64,000 nucleotides of DNA from Paenibacillus bovis (GTDB lineage: Bacteria > Bacillota > Bacilli > Paenibacillales > Paenibacillaceae): assembly GCF_001421015.2 (NCBI RefSeq), contig NZ_CP013023.1:1915501-1979500 (forward strand). Direction: 5' to 3'. The position numbers were made by a program, and so were the translations under genes. A model generated the notes under the pieces. It was given only the letters and a program-made list of their open reading frames with translations, did no database searches and had not been told where the DNA came from. Shown piece after piece: positions 44,894 through 54,289 of this stretch (positions within the stretch are counted from its first letter, which is position 1; each line of letters opens with the position of its first letter).

Positions 44894-45946
44894 ATGGATC
44901 ATTCATCAACAAAAGATACTTCCGGTATAAAGGCATCTTCGCAATCGTCTGCATCCTCAGCGAATCGTCAGTCAACAGAACATATAGATACCAGCCCACG
45001 TCTGGATGCGATTTTGCCTGAAAACAGTGAGCTGCCGGTCGTACAGTTCCTTAATGTCACCAAAAAGATTGGTTCCAAAACCATTATCGATAATTTGACA
45101 CTGGATATACCACGGGGACGCGTATTTGGTTTTCTCGGTCCCAACGGTTCGGGCAAAACCACTACAATTCGGATGCTGGTTGGACTGATGTCGATAACGT
45201 CCGGCGATATACTGATCGAAGGTCAGAATATCCGTACCCACTTTGAGGAAGCAATCGCCAAAGTCGGTGCAATCGTCGAGAATCCGGAAATGTACAAATA
45301 CATGAGCGGTTATCAGAATCTGATGCAATATGCGCGTATGTCACCGGGTGTCGACAAGCAGCGAATCAGTGATGTCGTACAATTCGTCGGTCTCGGCCAT
45401 CGTATTTATGACAAAGTCAGTACCTATTCCCTGGGGATGCGCCAGCGTCTGGGTGTAGCGCAGGCGCTGCTGCATCGTCCGCGCCTGCTTGTACTGGATG
45501 AGCCAACCAACGGACTGGACCCGCAGGGTATCCGTGAGCTGCGTGATTACCTGCGCGCACTCAGCCGGGAAGAAGGTACGACAGTCTTTGTTTCCAGCCA
45601 TTTGTTATCCGAAATGGAGCTGATGTGTGATACGGTCGCTGTAATCAATGGCGGTCGTCTGGTGGACGTGCGGCATCTGGATGCTTCTGCTGCCACGGCG
45701 GATACGACTGGAGCCAAAATGATGGTGCGCTTTGAGACCGATCAGCCGGCACTGGCTGCACAGCTAGGCGGAGGCGGACAGATAAGCGGCAGCAGCTGGA
45801 CGGTTGCTGCAGATCGTCAGGATATCGCCCGACTGAATGCACTGCTGGTCAATAATGGCATTGCTGTCTACAGTATTACTCCGATCCGGGAGACACTGGA
45901 AGATCAGTTCCTCGCGATGACGAGAGAGGGGGAGCGTCATGAGTGA
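44894..45946 (+). CDS. ABC-2 type transporter ATP-binding protein
   Basis: Motor subunit of a two-gene exporter. Walker A FGFLGPNGSGKTTTIRML (about residues 80-97), Q-loop region AIVENPEMYKYMSGYQNL, signature STYSLGMRQRLGVAQALLHRPR (about 175-196), Walker B LLVLDEPTNGLDPQG and H-loop VFVSSHLL follow in order. The first 50 or so residues are a Ser/Thr/Gln-rich disordered extension, unusual for this family. GAAAGGAG precedes the ATG. The C-terminal 90 residues form the usual regulatory tail. It overlaps the permease gene by eight bases. Family members export lantibiotics, bacitracin or lipids; the substrate here is unknown. Confidence 0.94.
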   Translation: MDHSSTKDTSGIKASSQSSASSANRQSTEHIDTSPRLDAILPENSELPVVQFLNVTKKIGSKTIIDNLTLDIPRGRVFGFLGPNGSGKTTTIRMLVGLMSITSGDILIEGQNIRTHFEEAIAKVGAIVENPEMYKYMSGYQNLMQYARMSPGVDKQRISDVVQFVGLGHRIYDKVSTYSLGMRQRLGVAQALLHRPRLLVLDEPTNGLDPQGIRELRDYLRALSREEGTTVFVSSHLLSEMELMCDTVAVINGGRLVDVRHLDASAATADTTGAKMMVRFETDQPALAAQLGGGGQISGSSWTVAADRQDIARLNALLVNNGIAVYSITPIRETLEDQFLAMTREGERHE

Positions 45947-46715
45947 TTTTATACAATTGGTCTGGAATGAGACGCTAAAGATCTACCTGCGTGTCTCCAC
46001 CTGGATTTTGTTGATTTTCCTTGTTGTTTTCTCTCCCACTATGCTGCTGCTGATGAATATAAGCGGATTCCCGCTGGGTGCGCAACAGGCGATTGAACAG
46101 TCATTTACAATGTATTTTCTGGTTATTCTGTTCTCGCTTATTATTGCTTCGGATTCGGTAGCGGGTGAATTTGCTTCGGGAACGATCAAGCTGCTGCTGA
46201 TCCGCCCATGGAAACGCTGGAAGATTCTTGGCTCCAAGTTCCTGTCAGTTGCTTTGTTCACTCTTGTGCTGACGCTGCTGTTTCTGCTGGTGGTAACTAT
46301 AGTATCCTATCTACTGTTTCCTTCGTCGTCTTCGACACTGTTCAGTGATGATGAAAGCAGTCTGTTTCTGCTCTTGTTATACAATTATATTCGCGCGCTT
46401 ATATTGGCTGCTTTTGCCTTTATGCTGTCTGCACTGTTTCGTTCTACCGCTCTGGCGATTACGCTGGCGATTCTGCTTTATTTTGCGGGGAGTATTATAA
46501 CGCCGCTGCTTCATGCTTTTCTGCAGCCCAAAGATTACTGGATCGTCAAGATTTTCCTGCCGACCAATCTGGATCTGACCCAGTATCTGAAAAGTGCCGG
46601 CGGGTTGTTCGGTGTTACGTCGATCGGCTGGTCGCTGATGGTGCTGGCTGTGTACTTTATTATTTTCATGCTGATTGCATGGTGGTCATTTACAAAACGG
46701 GATGTACGGGCGTGA
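45939..46715 (+). CDS. ABC-2 type transporter permease
   Basis: Membrane subunit of 258 residues with six predicted helices: STWILLIFLVVFSPTMLLLM, FTMYFLVILFSLIIASDSV, VALFTLVLTLLFLLVVTIVSYLLF, IRALILAAFAFMLSALF, ALAITLAILLYFAGSIITPLL and IGWSLMVLAVYFIIFMLIAWW. The segment GEFASGTIKLLLIRPWKRWKILGSKF (about 71-96) is the ABC-2 signature that faces the ATPase. It resembles YhaP/NatB-like permeases. A terminator follows. Confidence 0.92.
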   Translation: MSDFIQLVWNETLKIYLRVSTWILLIFLVVFSPTMLLLMNISGFPLGAQQAIEQSFTMYFLVILFSLIIASDSVAGEFASGTIKLLLIRPWKRWKILGSKFLSVALFTLVLTLLFLLVVTIVSYLLFPSSSSTLFSDDESSLFLLLLYNYIRALILAAFAFMLSALFRSTALAITLAILLYFAGSIITPLLHAFLQPKDYWIVKIFLPTNLDLTQYLKSAGGLFGVTSIGWSLMVLAVYFIIFMLIAWWSFTKRDVRA

Positions 46716-46777
46716 CCGTTCCCAATTATCGAGTAGACTGTTTTTGCAATAAAAAAATAATCATAAATAATGATACA

Positions 46778-46808
46778 GCGCGTCCTTCCGGCAGGAAGGG
46801 CGTTTTGC
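46778..46808 (+). terminator. terminator after the ABC exporter
   Basis: CG-T-CCTTCC and GGAAGG-G-CG with GGCA loop, followed by TTTTG. Confidence 0.75.
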
Positions 46809-47114
46809 TGCTGCAGACTGGAACTTCTTGCAACTGCATTCGACTTTAAGAGATGGGAGAAATGCGGACGAACAGGTCGCCTATGCTGCTGGGACGGGCT
46901 TTATCCAGAAGAATAGGCGGAAGCGGCAGTAACGACTCGATACCGCTTTGCATGATAGGCTAAATCATATGGAATATTTTACAAGGATCTGGAGTGAATC
47001 AGTTGGGGGTGCTGTGGTTATATGGATAACAGTACAATTGTCGCTAAATAAGTACAGCATTTGATATGATACAGTTTGTATAACATTTTTATTTAGCCGG
47101 AAAGGAAGCGCAGT
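46809..47114. other. intergenic gap before cls
   Basis: About 300 bases with no gene. The final 90 bases are A/T-rich and contain words such as TTGTCG and TATGAT, so a promoter for cls is likely but not clearly drawn. Confidence 0.4.
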
Positions 47115-48545
47115 ATGATCTGGTTGTTTATTTTGAGCATTATATTTATTTCTCAGGTGGGTACGATCCTGGTGCTGGAGTTCCGTTCACCGACCAAAGC
47201 GGTCGCCTGGATGTTTATTTCCTTTTGCGTTCCTTTTATCGGATTTATCGTGTATTACTTTGTGGCACGGAACTATCGCAGCCGTCGCACGATCCGCAAA
47301 AAAGGAACGATTATTTTCCGTGAAGTGCGCAGCCGCCTCTGGAAGCAGGCTGCTGTTATTCGTTCGGCCGAGGATATGGGCAATGAAGAATTTTTGGCGC
47401 AGGGGCGTCTGTTCTCGCTGCTATCCCATCTGACCGAGAATCCGATTACTTCCTGCAGCCAGATCGAAGTGCTGACCGATGGCAAGTCGACGTTCACGGC
47501 GATGCTCAAAGCGCTGGAAAAGGCTCAGCATCATATACACATTCAGTTTTACATTTTCCGCGATGATATGATCGGCCGGGAATTTACCGAGGTTCTGATC
47601 CGCAAAGCGCAGTCCGGTGTCAAAGTACGGATGATGTGCGATGGACTCGGCAGTTATCATCTCAAGCACAAATTTGTCAAAAAACTCAAAGCAGCCGGCG
47701 TGGAATTCTATTTCTTTTTGCCACCATTCACTTCGTTTATCCAGCGTGAAGTCAATTACCGCAATCATCGCAAAATTCTCGTTATCGACGGGGAAGTGGG
47801 CTTTATCGGCGGACTGAATATCGGTGATGATTATCTTGGACTGTACTCCAGTCTGGGATACTGGCGGGATACCCATCTGGAAGTCCGCGGAGATACGGTT
47901 TACTTTTTGCAGATTGTGTTTCTGGAAGACTGGGAGTTTGCTTCTGGTCAGCGCATTACCGATCCAGTCTATTTCCCCGAGCATCAGTGTGCCGGACAGG
48001 AGAGAGCGCTAATTGTAGCGAGTGGGCCGGACCGCAACTGGAATGCGATTCAGGAAATGTGCTTCAGTGCGCTGGCTGTTGCCAAGCGTCGTATCTGTAT
48101 CACCACGCCGTATTTTATCCCGGATCAAAGTATCTACGCAGCGATCAAAACAGCGGCAGTCAGTGGGGTAGAAGTGGATATCATTATTCCCAAAATATCC
48201 GATTCCCAGATTGTACAGTACGCCTCCCTCTCGTATATCGAAGAGCTGATGAGAGTAGGTGTCCGGATTCACCAGTATGAAAAAGGATTCGTTCATGCCA
48301 AAGTAATGATCATCGACGATCTACTCGCATCGGTCGGTACGGCGAATATGGATATGCGCAGTTTTTACAGCAATTTCGAGTTATCTGCTATTTTGTTTGA
48401 ACAGGAGACGATCGAGCGGTTAATGGAAGATTTCAATCGTGATCTGAAAGAAAGCAGCCGGATCAATTATCATGAGTTTATCCGCCGCTCCCGTGTGCAG
48501 AAAACGATGGAGACCCTGTCGCGTATGCTGTCGCCGCTCTTATAG
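47115..48545 (+). CDS. cls: cardiolipin synthase
   Basis: Joins two phosphatidylglycerols to cardiolipin at the membrane. Two N-terminal transmembrane helices (WLFILSIIFISQVGTILVLE and SPTKAVAWMFISFCVPFIGFIVYYFV) are followed by two phospholipase-D motifs: NYRNHRKILVIDGEVGFIGGLNIGDDYLG (about residues 216-244) and GFVHAKVMIIDDLLASVGTANMDMRSF (about 393-419). The HxK(x)4D pattern is intact in both. At 476 residues it matches the B. subtilis ClsA/YwnE type. AAAGGAAGCGC precedes the ATG. Confidence 0.94.
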   Translation: MIWLFILSIIFISQVGTILVLEFRSPTKAVAWMFISFCVPFIGFIVYYFVARNYRSRRTIRKKGTIIFREVRSRLWKQAAVIRSAEDMGNEEFLAQGRLFSLLSHLTENPITSCSQIEVLTDGKSTFTAMLKALEKAQHHIHIQFYIFRDDMIGREFTEVLIRKAQSGVKVRMMCDGLGSYHLKHKFVKKLKAAGVEFYFFLPPFTSFIQREVNYRNHRKILVIDGEVGFIGGLNIGDDYLGLYSSLGYWRDTHLEVRGDTVYFLQIVFLEDWEFASGQRITDPVYFPEHQCAGQERALIVASGPDRNWNAIQEMCFSALAVAKRRICITTPYFIPDQSIYAAIKTAAVSGVEVDIIIPKISDSQIVQYASLSYIEELMRVGVRIHQYEKGFVHAKVMIIDDLLASVGTANMDMRSFYSNFELSAILFEQETIERLMEDFNRDLKESSRINYHEFIRRSRVQKTMETLSRMLSPLL

Positions 48546-48756
48546 GAATACTGATTTATAAACAGGATAACACCTGTACAAAAAGGAACCAACCAGCCTA
48601 AGCGGCGGTGGAATATGATATAATCTCTGTAACAGCCTGCATGTCGCAGATCCCTTTTGGTGATAGAGCAGGATTGCCCGGCTGTGCCGGTACAAGATTA
48701 TTGATAAAAAGCGAAGCAGACGCAGTGATTTGCGACGATTCGCCACGGAGGCACTT

Positions 48757-49251
48757 ATGGCGCAACAAAAGCCGCAATACCATTACGAATATCAGAGCCA
48801 TCATCTGGAGGAAACGGAGCAACTGGCAGCTTTTCTAGCGAAGCGTGCTATACCGGGCACGATGATCACGCTTGATGGCGATCTGGGAGCCGGCAAAACA
48901 CATTTTTCCAAAGCATTTGCCCGTTATCTGGAAGTTCCGGGCATGGTGAACAGCCCTACCTTTACGATTATCAAAGAGTATCAGGGCCGTATGCCTTTTT
49001 ACCATATGGATGTATACCGGATCACCGAAGCAGAAGCGGCTGACCTCGGGCTGGATGATTACTTTTTCGGTGAAGGAGCGACACTGGTCGAGTGGTCCAG
49101 CCGGATCGAGGATCTGCTGCCCGAAGAGCGGCTGGCTATCCAGATTACCGTAAATGAGGACAACAGTCGTACAATTGCCTGCACCGGTTATGGAGAACCC
49201 TACGCCGGTTGGTGCCAGGAGCTTATACAGAATGGAGTCAGTGACAATTGA
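48757..49251 (+). CDS. tsaE: tRNA t6A threonylcarbamoyl-transfer ATPase TsaE
   Basis: P-loop ATPase of the N6-threonylcarbamoyladenosine pathway that activates the TsaBD complex modifying tRNAs reading ANN codons. Walker A DGDLGAGKTHFSKAFAR (about residues 39-55), the NSPTFTIIKEY motif (about 65-75) and MDVYRI are visible. It has 164 residues. ATG 48757 follows ACGGAGGC. The TGA stop overlaps the ATG of tsaB (TGATG), the first link in a tightly packed operon tsaE-tsaB-rimI-tsaD that matches B. subtilis ydiB-ydiE. Confidence 0.95.
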   Translation: MAQQKPQYHYEYQSHHLEETEQLAAFLAKRAIPGTMITLDGDLGAGKTHFSKAFARYLEVPGMVNSPTFTIIKEYQGRMPFYHMDVYRITEAEAADLGLDDYFFGEGATLVEWSSRIEDLLPEERLAIQITVNEDNSRTIACTGYGEPYAGWCQELIQNGVSDN

Positions 49252-50096
49252 TGAATGAAATGAACAGACAACCGCGCAAGCGGTTTTTGGTTTTGGATAC
49301 AGCTACAGCTGCCCAGGCTGTCGCGATTATGGAAGAAGAACAGGTACTGGCTGCACACAGCAGTAATGCCGATCGCAATCACTCGGTAGGCTTGATGAAC
49401 AGTATCACTGAGCTGATGGCTCAGACTGGGACAGAGCGTCATCAACTGGATGGAATTGCAGTAGGGATTGGTCCCGGTTCGTATACGGGAATCCGGATTG
49501 CGGTTACGACGGCCAAGACACTGGCCTGGGCACTTCAGCTGCCTGTTGCTGGATTCTCCAGTCTGGCGGCGCTGGCACAGAGTGGTTATCACGCCAGGGA
49601 GGCGGCTGTCTCTACAGATGCACAGCAGACTGCCGAGCCTGTATCATCTCCAGCACTGCAGGATACTTTTGCGATGACAGCAACTGAACGGGATTGGATG
49701 ATTCCGTTGATCGATGCACGCCGTGCACAGGTCTATACCGGTCTTTTTCAGATGAATGCAGAGCAGCTGCCGCAGCAGATACAGGATGACCGGATTATCC
49801 TGATGGAAGAATGGATGCAGCGGATCGGTGAATATTATGAATCCCTGCCGGACGATCAGCGTCCGCAGCGTATTCTGGTTGTTGGAGAGACCGCGGCTCA
49901 TACCGAGCGTGCAGAGCAGCTGCGTGCGATTGTAGGTGAGCGCCTGCATATTCGTGCCTGCAATCTGGAAGCGCAGTATGCCGGACAGATCGGCGCTGCG
50001 TGTCTGCTGGCCGGACAAAATGACCCTGTGCATACCCTGTTACCCAATTACACGCAGCTGTCGGAGGCGGAAGCCAATCTGCTGCGTCATTCCTAG
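49251..50096 (+). CDS. tsaB: tRNA t6A biosynthesis protein TsaB
   Basis: An ASKHA-fold partner of TsaD. The typical N-terminus VLDTATAAQAVAIMEEEQVLAAH (about residues 12-34) and AVGIGPGSYTGIRIAVTTAKTLAWAL (about 70-95) are clear. It is 281 residues, longer than usual (230) because of an extra region around residues 110-145 and a long segment before the final RAEANLLRHS-type end. It is inactive by itself and scaffolds TsaD. Stop is 17 bases before rimI. Confidence 0.94.
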   Translation: MNEMNRQPRKRFLVLDTATAAQAVAIMEEEQVLAAHSSNADRNHSVGLMNSITELMAQTGTERHQLDGIAVGIGPGSYTGIRIAVTTAKTLAWALQLPVAGFSSLAALAQSGYHAREAAVSTDAQQTAEPVSSPALQDTFAMTATERDWMIPLIDARRAQVYTGLFQMNAEQLPQQIQDDRIILMEEWMQRIGEYYESLPDDQRPQRILVVGETAAHTERAEQLRAIVGERLHIRACNLEAQYAGQIGAACLLAGQNDPVHTLLPNYTQLSEAEANLLRHS

Positions 50097-50113
50097 AGAG
50101 AGGAAGTGCAGCT

Positions 50114-50632
50114 GTGGAATCATTATTCAGCCCTCGTGAAGAGCAACCGGTTCTTCGCAGGATGACGATAGAAGATATTACGAAAATTATGGAGATTGAA
50201 CATGAGGCGTTTACTCTTCCATGGACCGAGGAAGCATTCCGTAATGAGCTGACAATGAATCATTTTGCCCGGTATCTGGTGATTGAACTGGACGGCGTCA
50301 TTGTCGGTTATGCAGGCATGTGGACCATTATGGATGAAGCCCATGTGACCAATATAGCGATCCGTGAAGCAAGCCGCGGCCGCAGACTGGGACAGACGCT
50401 GCTGCTTCAGCTGATGGAGTGGGCGGTAGAACTGGGAATGGTACGTATGACGCTGGAAGTTCGCGTCACCAATGAGCCTGCCCAGAATCTGTACCGCAAG
50501 CTCGGCTTTACGGATGCAGGTGTACGCAAAGGGTATTATTCGGACAATAATGAAGATGCACTGATTATGTGGTGCGAGCTTCCGCAGCAAGGGGAGCATG
50601 GAAACAAGGAAGGAAGCGTGGATTATTCATGA
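50114..50632 (+). CDS. rimI: ribosomal protein bS18 alanine N-acetyltransferase
   Basis: A GNAT-fold acetyltransferase of the RimI type. Motif A region VTNIAIREASRGRRLGQTLLLQLMEWAVELG (about residues 76-106) holds the acetyl-CoA loop; the C-terminal VTNEPAQNLYRKLGFTDAGVRKGYY is the typical GNAT end. Also LPWTEEAFRNELTMNHFARYLV near the N-terminus is characteristic of RimI. Start GTG 50114 follows GAGAGAGGAAG. It overlaps tsaD by four bases (ATGA). Co-location with tsaBD is a conserved feature, reflecting genome context rather than shared biochemistry. Confidence 0.93.
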   Translation: MESLFSPREEQPVLRRMTIEDITKIMEIEHEAFTLPWTEEAFRNELTMNHFARYLVIELDGVIVGYAGMWTIMDEAHVTNIAIREASRGRRLGQTLLLQLMEWAVELGMVRMTLEVRVTNEPAQNLYRKLGFTDAGVRKGYYSDNNEDALIMWCELPQQGEHGNKEGSVDYS

Positions 50633-51690
50633 TAGAGCAGGAGCACCCGCAGCAGGTGTGCAATATTCTGGCGGTCGAGACGAGCTGCGATGAGACCTCT
50701 GTCGCTATTGTACAGAACGGTAAAAAAGTATTGTCCAATCTGGTATCCAGCCAGATCGAGACCCATAAAGCATTCGGCGGCGTTGTGCCGGAAGTAGCTT
50801 CCCGCAAGCACGTAGAAAGTATCACGCTGATGATCGAAGAAGCGATCAACGAATCGGGATTATCGTTACAGGATATTTCCGCTGTAGCGGTTACCGAAGG
50901 GCCCGGACTTGTCGGAGCACTACTGGTAGGGATCATGGCTGCCAAAAGTCTCGCATTTGCACTCGACAAGCCGCTGATCGGTACACATCATATCGCGGGT
51001 CATATTTATGCCAATAATCTGGTAGCGGATATCCAGTATCCGTCACTGGCGCTGGTTGTATCCGGCGGACATACCGAGCTGGTACTGCTGGAGCGCGAAG
51101 GTCAGTTCAAGCTGATCGGCAGCACCCGTGACGATGCGGTAGGCGAAGCCTATGACAAAGTAGCACGTGCGCTGGGCTTTCCATACCCGGGTGGTCCTTA
51201 TGTAGATAATCTGGCGATGGAAGCGGCCTCTGCGGTGGAGCTGCCGCGTGTCTGGCTGGAACCGGGTTCATACGACTTTAGCCTGAGCGGTCTGAAATCA
51301 GCGGTGCTAAATGTAGTAAATCAGAAGAAGATGCGCGGAGATGAGCCGATGACAGCCGAGATTGCCCGCGGCTTCCAGGAAGCGGTAGTAGAAGTACTCG
51401 TGGAAAAGGCAATTCGTGCAGTACGTGCATACGGTGTACGCCAGCTGCTGCTATGCGGCGGTGTAGCGGTCAACAAAGGACTGCGCAAAACACTTACCGA
51501 GCGGTGTGAACGCGAGCAGATTGAACTGCTGATTCCGCCTTTTGAATATTGTACCGATAATGCAGCCATGATCGGAGCGGCTGCTTATCTCAAATGGAAA
51601 AATGGAGAATTCTCCGGGCTGGATATCAAGGGCGACCCGTCCCTGTCTCTGGAAAAATGGTCGGTAGCAGATTCAACCACGATCGGCTAA
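50629..51690 (+). CDS. tsaD: tRNA N6-threonylcarbamoyltransferase TsaD
   Basis: Catalytic subunit that transfers the threonylcarbamoyl group to A37 of tRNA. 353 residues. Signature: ILAVETSCDETSVAIVQNG at the start, the metal-binding GTHHIAGHIYANN histidine motif (about residues 121-133), VVSGGHTELVLL, and LLLCGGVAVNKGLR; IPPFEYCTDNAAMIGAAAY completes the ATP site. ATG 50629 overlaps the rimI stop. The long gap that follows carries a terminator and a DnaA-box cluster. Confidence 0.96.
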   Translation: MIEQEHPQQVCNILAVETSCDETSVAIVQNGKKVLSNLVSSQIETHKAFGGVVPEVASRKHVESITLMIEEAINESGLSLQDISAVAVTEGPGLVGALLVGIMAAKSLAFALDKPLIGTHHIAGHIYANNLVADIQYPSLALVVSGGHTELVLLEREGQFKLIGSTRDDAVGEAYDKVARALGFPYPGGPYVDNLAMEAASAVELPRVWLEPGSYDFSLSGLKSAVLNVVNQKKMRGDEPMTAEIARGFQEAVVEVLVEKAIRAVRAYGVRQLLLCGGVAVNKGLRKTLTERCEREQIELLIPPFEYCTDNAAMIGAAAYLKWKNGEFSGLDIKGDPSLSLEKWSVADSTTIG

Positions 51691-51795
51691 CGTAATAGAT
51701 GCTCGCTGAATGACTAAATATTTGGGTTCTATTTACGGTATACATTTACGGTATACAATAACCATGATACAGATCTGATAGACCCAGCAGCAAAT

Positions 51796-51845
51796 AAAAG
51801 GCTGTTCCCAAGAGTGACTCTACTCCCTGGAACAGCCTTTTTATA
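51796..51845. terminator. terminator of the tsaE-tsaD operon
   Basis: AAAAGGCTGTTCC and GGAACAGCCTTTTT form a 13-bp stem around a 20-base loop. It can work in both directions. Confidence 0.9.
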
Positions 51846-52028
51846 ATGATATCCATTATTTCACATTTAATCATTCAGCATGATATCTATCAATCCAAAA
51901 TAGTATCTGCTGATTAAAAATACTATTGAATCAGCGAAAACAAACGCCTCCAAATAATCAATTAAGGTAAATAATGGATTTTACACTATACAGCATGAGC
52001 TATCTTATCTGTCAAGATGTTAACAAGT

Positions 52029-52264
52029 TTATCCACATATCCCCTGCAAATTGTGTATAAGACTGGAATTTGGCTCTGCATTAACCTTTTTTCCAAATCC
52101 GAAACAGGGGATAGAATATAACTGTAATTATCATCGAATCTGTGGACAATGTGTATAACTCGGTGGATAAATATGGATAAAATACAGAAATGGCGATATA
52201 CAAGCAAAATTCGGACAATTACATCTATATTTTTCCGTTGATAACTTCAGTGAATTGTGGATAA
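52029..52264. other. DnaA-box cluster
   Basis: Six or more DnaA-box-like 9-mers lie in about 240 bases: TTATCCACA at 52029 (plus, consensus), TGTGTATAA at 52052 (reverse of TTATACACA), TGTGGACAA at 52141, TGTGTATAA at 52150, GGTGGATAA at 52162 and TGTGGATAA at 52256 (reverse of the perfect TTATCCACA). The surrounding gap 51846-52345 is A/T-rich. No dnaA or dnaN is nearby, so it is probably not oriC but a DnaA-titrating or regulatory locus. Confidence 0.75.
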
Positions 52265-52345
52265 ACCTGTTTACAAATTCAGACGCTCTTTCTTACAAAA
52301 AGTATAATAGATTTTACAAATTCGTGGACAGCTATTGACAGCAAC

Positions 52346-54289
52346 CTATTCGGCTGCGAGCAGTTCCCATTCCTCATAAGCATCTTCCAGCGCCTGCTGA
52401 TGACGGGCAATCTCTTCCTGGCGGGATTGTACAGCTTCGTAATCCTGATAGACTTCCGGCAGAGTCAGCTGCTCTTCCAGTTCGGAAATACGCTCTTCCC
52501 AGCCAGCGATATCGACTTCCAGCTGCTCCAGTCGGCGCTTGCGATTACGCTCTTCCCGTTTGGCCTGCTTGCCTTCCTCATAAGAGTTGGCAGGTGCAGA
52601 TATACCGGAAGCAGTTGTTGCCGCAGCATTTTTGGCTTGTACTGCCGCAGCAGCTTCTTCAGCCAGTTCCTTGAGTTCCTGTTTTTTGGCTGTATAATCA
52701 TCAAAGTTACCGAGATAAGTAGTCAGTCCATCGGGACGTAGCTCCAAAATGCGTTCCGCCATTTTATTGAGGAAATAACGGTCATGGGAAATAAACAGCA
52801 GTGTGCCTTCATAATCCATCAGCGCCGATTCCAGTACTTCCTTGCTCATCAGATCGAGATGGTTGGTCGGCTCATCGAGGATCAGTACATTGGCTTCCAG
52901 CAGCATCAGCTTGGTCAGGGAGACACGGGCTTTCTCGCCACCGCTAAGTGCGGACACCTTTTTGAGTACATCTTCACCGCTGAACAGGAAGTTGCCAAGC
53001 ACCGTACGGATACGAACCTCTTCCAAATGGGGAAAGCTGCCCCATACTTCTTCGAGTACAGTATTATTCGGATTCAGATGGCCTTGTTCCTGATCGTAGT
53101 AACCGATCTTGGTTTTGGCTCCCCATTCGATCTTGCCCGCATCCGGAGGATGGTCGCCGATTAGGGATTTGAGCAGGGTAGTTTTGCCGGTACCATTGGG
53201 ACCAATCAGTGCCACCATATCCCCGCGCCATAATTCAAACGAAATCGGATCGAACAGCCTCTGCTTGTCTTCATAGGATAGCGTCAGATTATGCACACGC
53301 AGCACGTCTTTGCCGGATACGACAGAAGCGGTAAAAGAGAAATTGGCTTTTTTGAGATCTCCAGCAGGACGATCCATACGATCCATTTTTTCCAGTGCCC
53401 GGCGGCGGCTCTGTGCACGCTTGGTCGTAGAGGCACGAACGATATTTTTCTGGATAAATTCTTCCATTTTGGCGATTTCATCCTGCTGTTTGTCGAACTG
53501 CTTGACCGCCGTCTCGTATTCCGCTGCTTTGATATCGATATAGCGGCTGTAGTTACCGGTATAGCGCTTGGACCGGTGACGCTCGATCTCCACGATACCG
53601 GTTACCAGACGGTCGAGGAAGTAGCGGTCATGAGAGACGACCAGCAGGGCGCCGGAGTAAGCACGCAGATAATCTTCCAGCCAGGCGAGTGTATCCAGAT
53701 CGAGATGGTTGGTCGGCTCATCCAGCATCAGCAGGTCAGGTGCCTGCAGCAGGATACGGGCGAGTGCCAACCGCGTTTTTTGTCCGCCGCTGAGTGTGGA
53801 TACCGGTGTATCCTGGGAAAACTCGGCAAAGCCCATCCCGTGCAAAATGCTGCGAATACGCGTCTCCATCTCATATCCACCGCGCTCGCGGAACCAATCG
53901 GATCGCTGCGCATAACGCTCCAGCAGATCGGCATAAGCCTTTTCATCGGTCATGCGCTCCGGGTCGGCAATCTGCTGCTCCATAGTACGCAGTTCCTTTT
54001 CAGTATCGATAAGGTCGGCATATACAGAGCGCATTTCCTCGCCGATCGTGCTGCCATGATGCAGCCCGCTGTTTTGTGCCAGATAGCCCAGCGTTAGCTC
54101 TTTACTGCGAAATACCTGACCACTGTCATAGGACATTTCACCAGCCAGTATTTTGAGTAGCGTCGATTTGCCGGCTCCATTGACACCGACAAGACCGATA
54201 CGTTCTCTTTCTTCGATTTGCAGGTTAATCCCGTCCAGAATCGGGGTAATGCCGTATAGTTTGGTAATTCCGCTTGCCTGTAATAACAT
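52346..54289 (-). CDS. ydiF: ABC-F ribosome-associated ATPase (YdiF-like)
   Basis: A soluble ABC-F protein of 647 residues with two ATPase domains and no membrane segments. First: GLVGVNGAGKSTLLKIL (about residues 33-49), VSTLSGGQKTRLALARILL, LLMLDEPTNHLDLD; second: ALIGPNGTGKTTLLKSL, VSALSGGEKARVSLTKLML, VLILDEPTNHLDLMS. The linker between the domains (about 240-320) has the P-site tRNA interaction pattern (KMEEFIQKNIVRASTTKRAQSRRRALEKM). The C-terminal coiled coil (about 545-647) is of the YdiF/Uup type. ABC-F proteins act on the ribosome; the position next to tsaD matches B. subtilis ydiF, but here it is transcribed in the opposite direction. Confidence 0.93.
   Translation of the reverse strand: MLLQASGITKLYGITPILDGINLQIEERERIGLVGVNGAGKSTLLKILAGEMSYDSGQVFRSKELTLGYLAQNSGLHHGSTIGEEMRSVYADLIDTEKELRTMEQQIADPERMTDEKAYADLLERYAQRSDWFRERGGYEMETRIRSILHGMGFAEFSQDTPVSTLSGGQKTRLALARILLQAPDLLMLDEPTNHLDLDTLAWLEDYLRAYSGALLVVSHDRYFLDRLVTGIVEIERHRSKRYTGNYSRYIDIKAAEYETAVKQFDKQQDEIAKMEEFIQKNIVRASTTKRAQSRRRALEKMDRMDRPAGDLKKANFSFTASVVSGKDVLRVHNLTLSYEDKQRLFDPISFELWRGDMVALIGPNGTGKTTLLKSLIGDHPPDAGKIEWGAKTKIGYYDQEQGHLNPNNTVLEEVWGSFPHLEEVRIRTVLGNFLFSGEDVLKKVSALSGGEKARVSLTKLMLLEANVLILDEPTNHLDLMSKEVLESALMDYEGTLLFISHDRYFLNKMAERILELRPDGLTTYLGNFDDYTAKKQELKELAEEAAAAVQAKNAAATTASGISAPANSYEEGKQAKREERNRKRRLEQLEVDIAGWEERISELEEQLTLPEVYQDYEAVQSRQEEIARHQQALEDAYEEWELLAAE

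Noticed and set aside
52029..52264. The DnaA-box cluster as chromosomal origin oriC
   Set aside because: No dnaA, dnaN, rpmH or gyrase genes are near, and the flanking genes are those of the ydi region, normally away from the origin.
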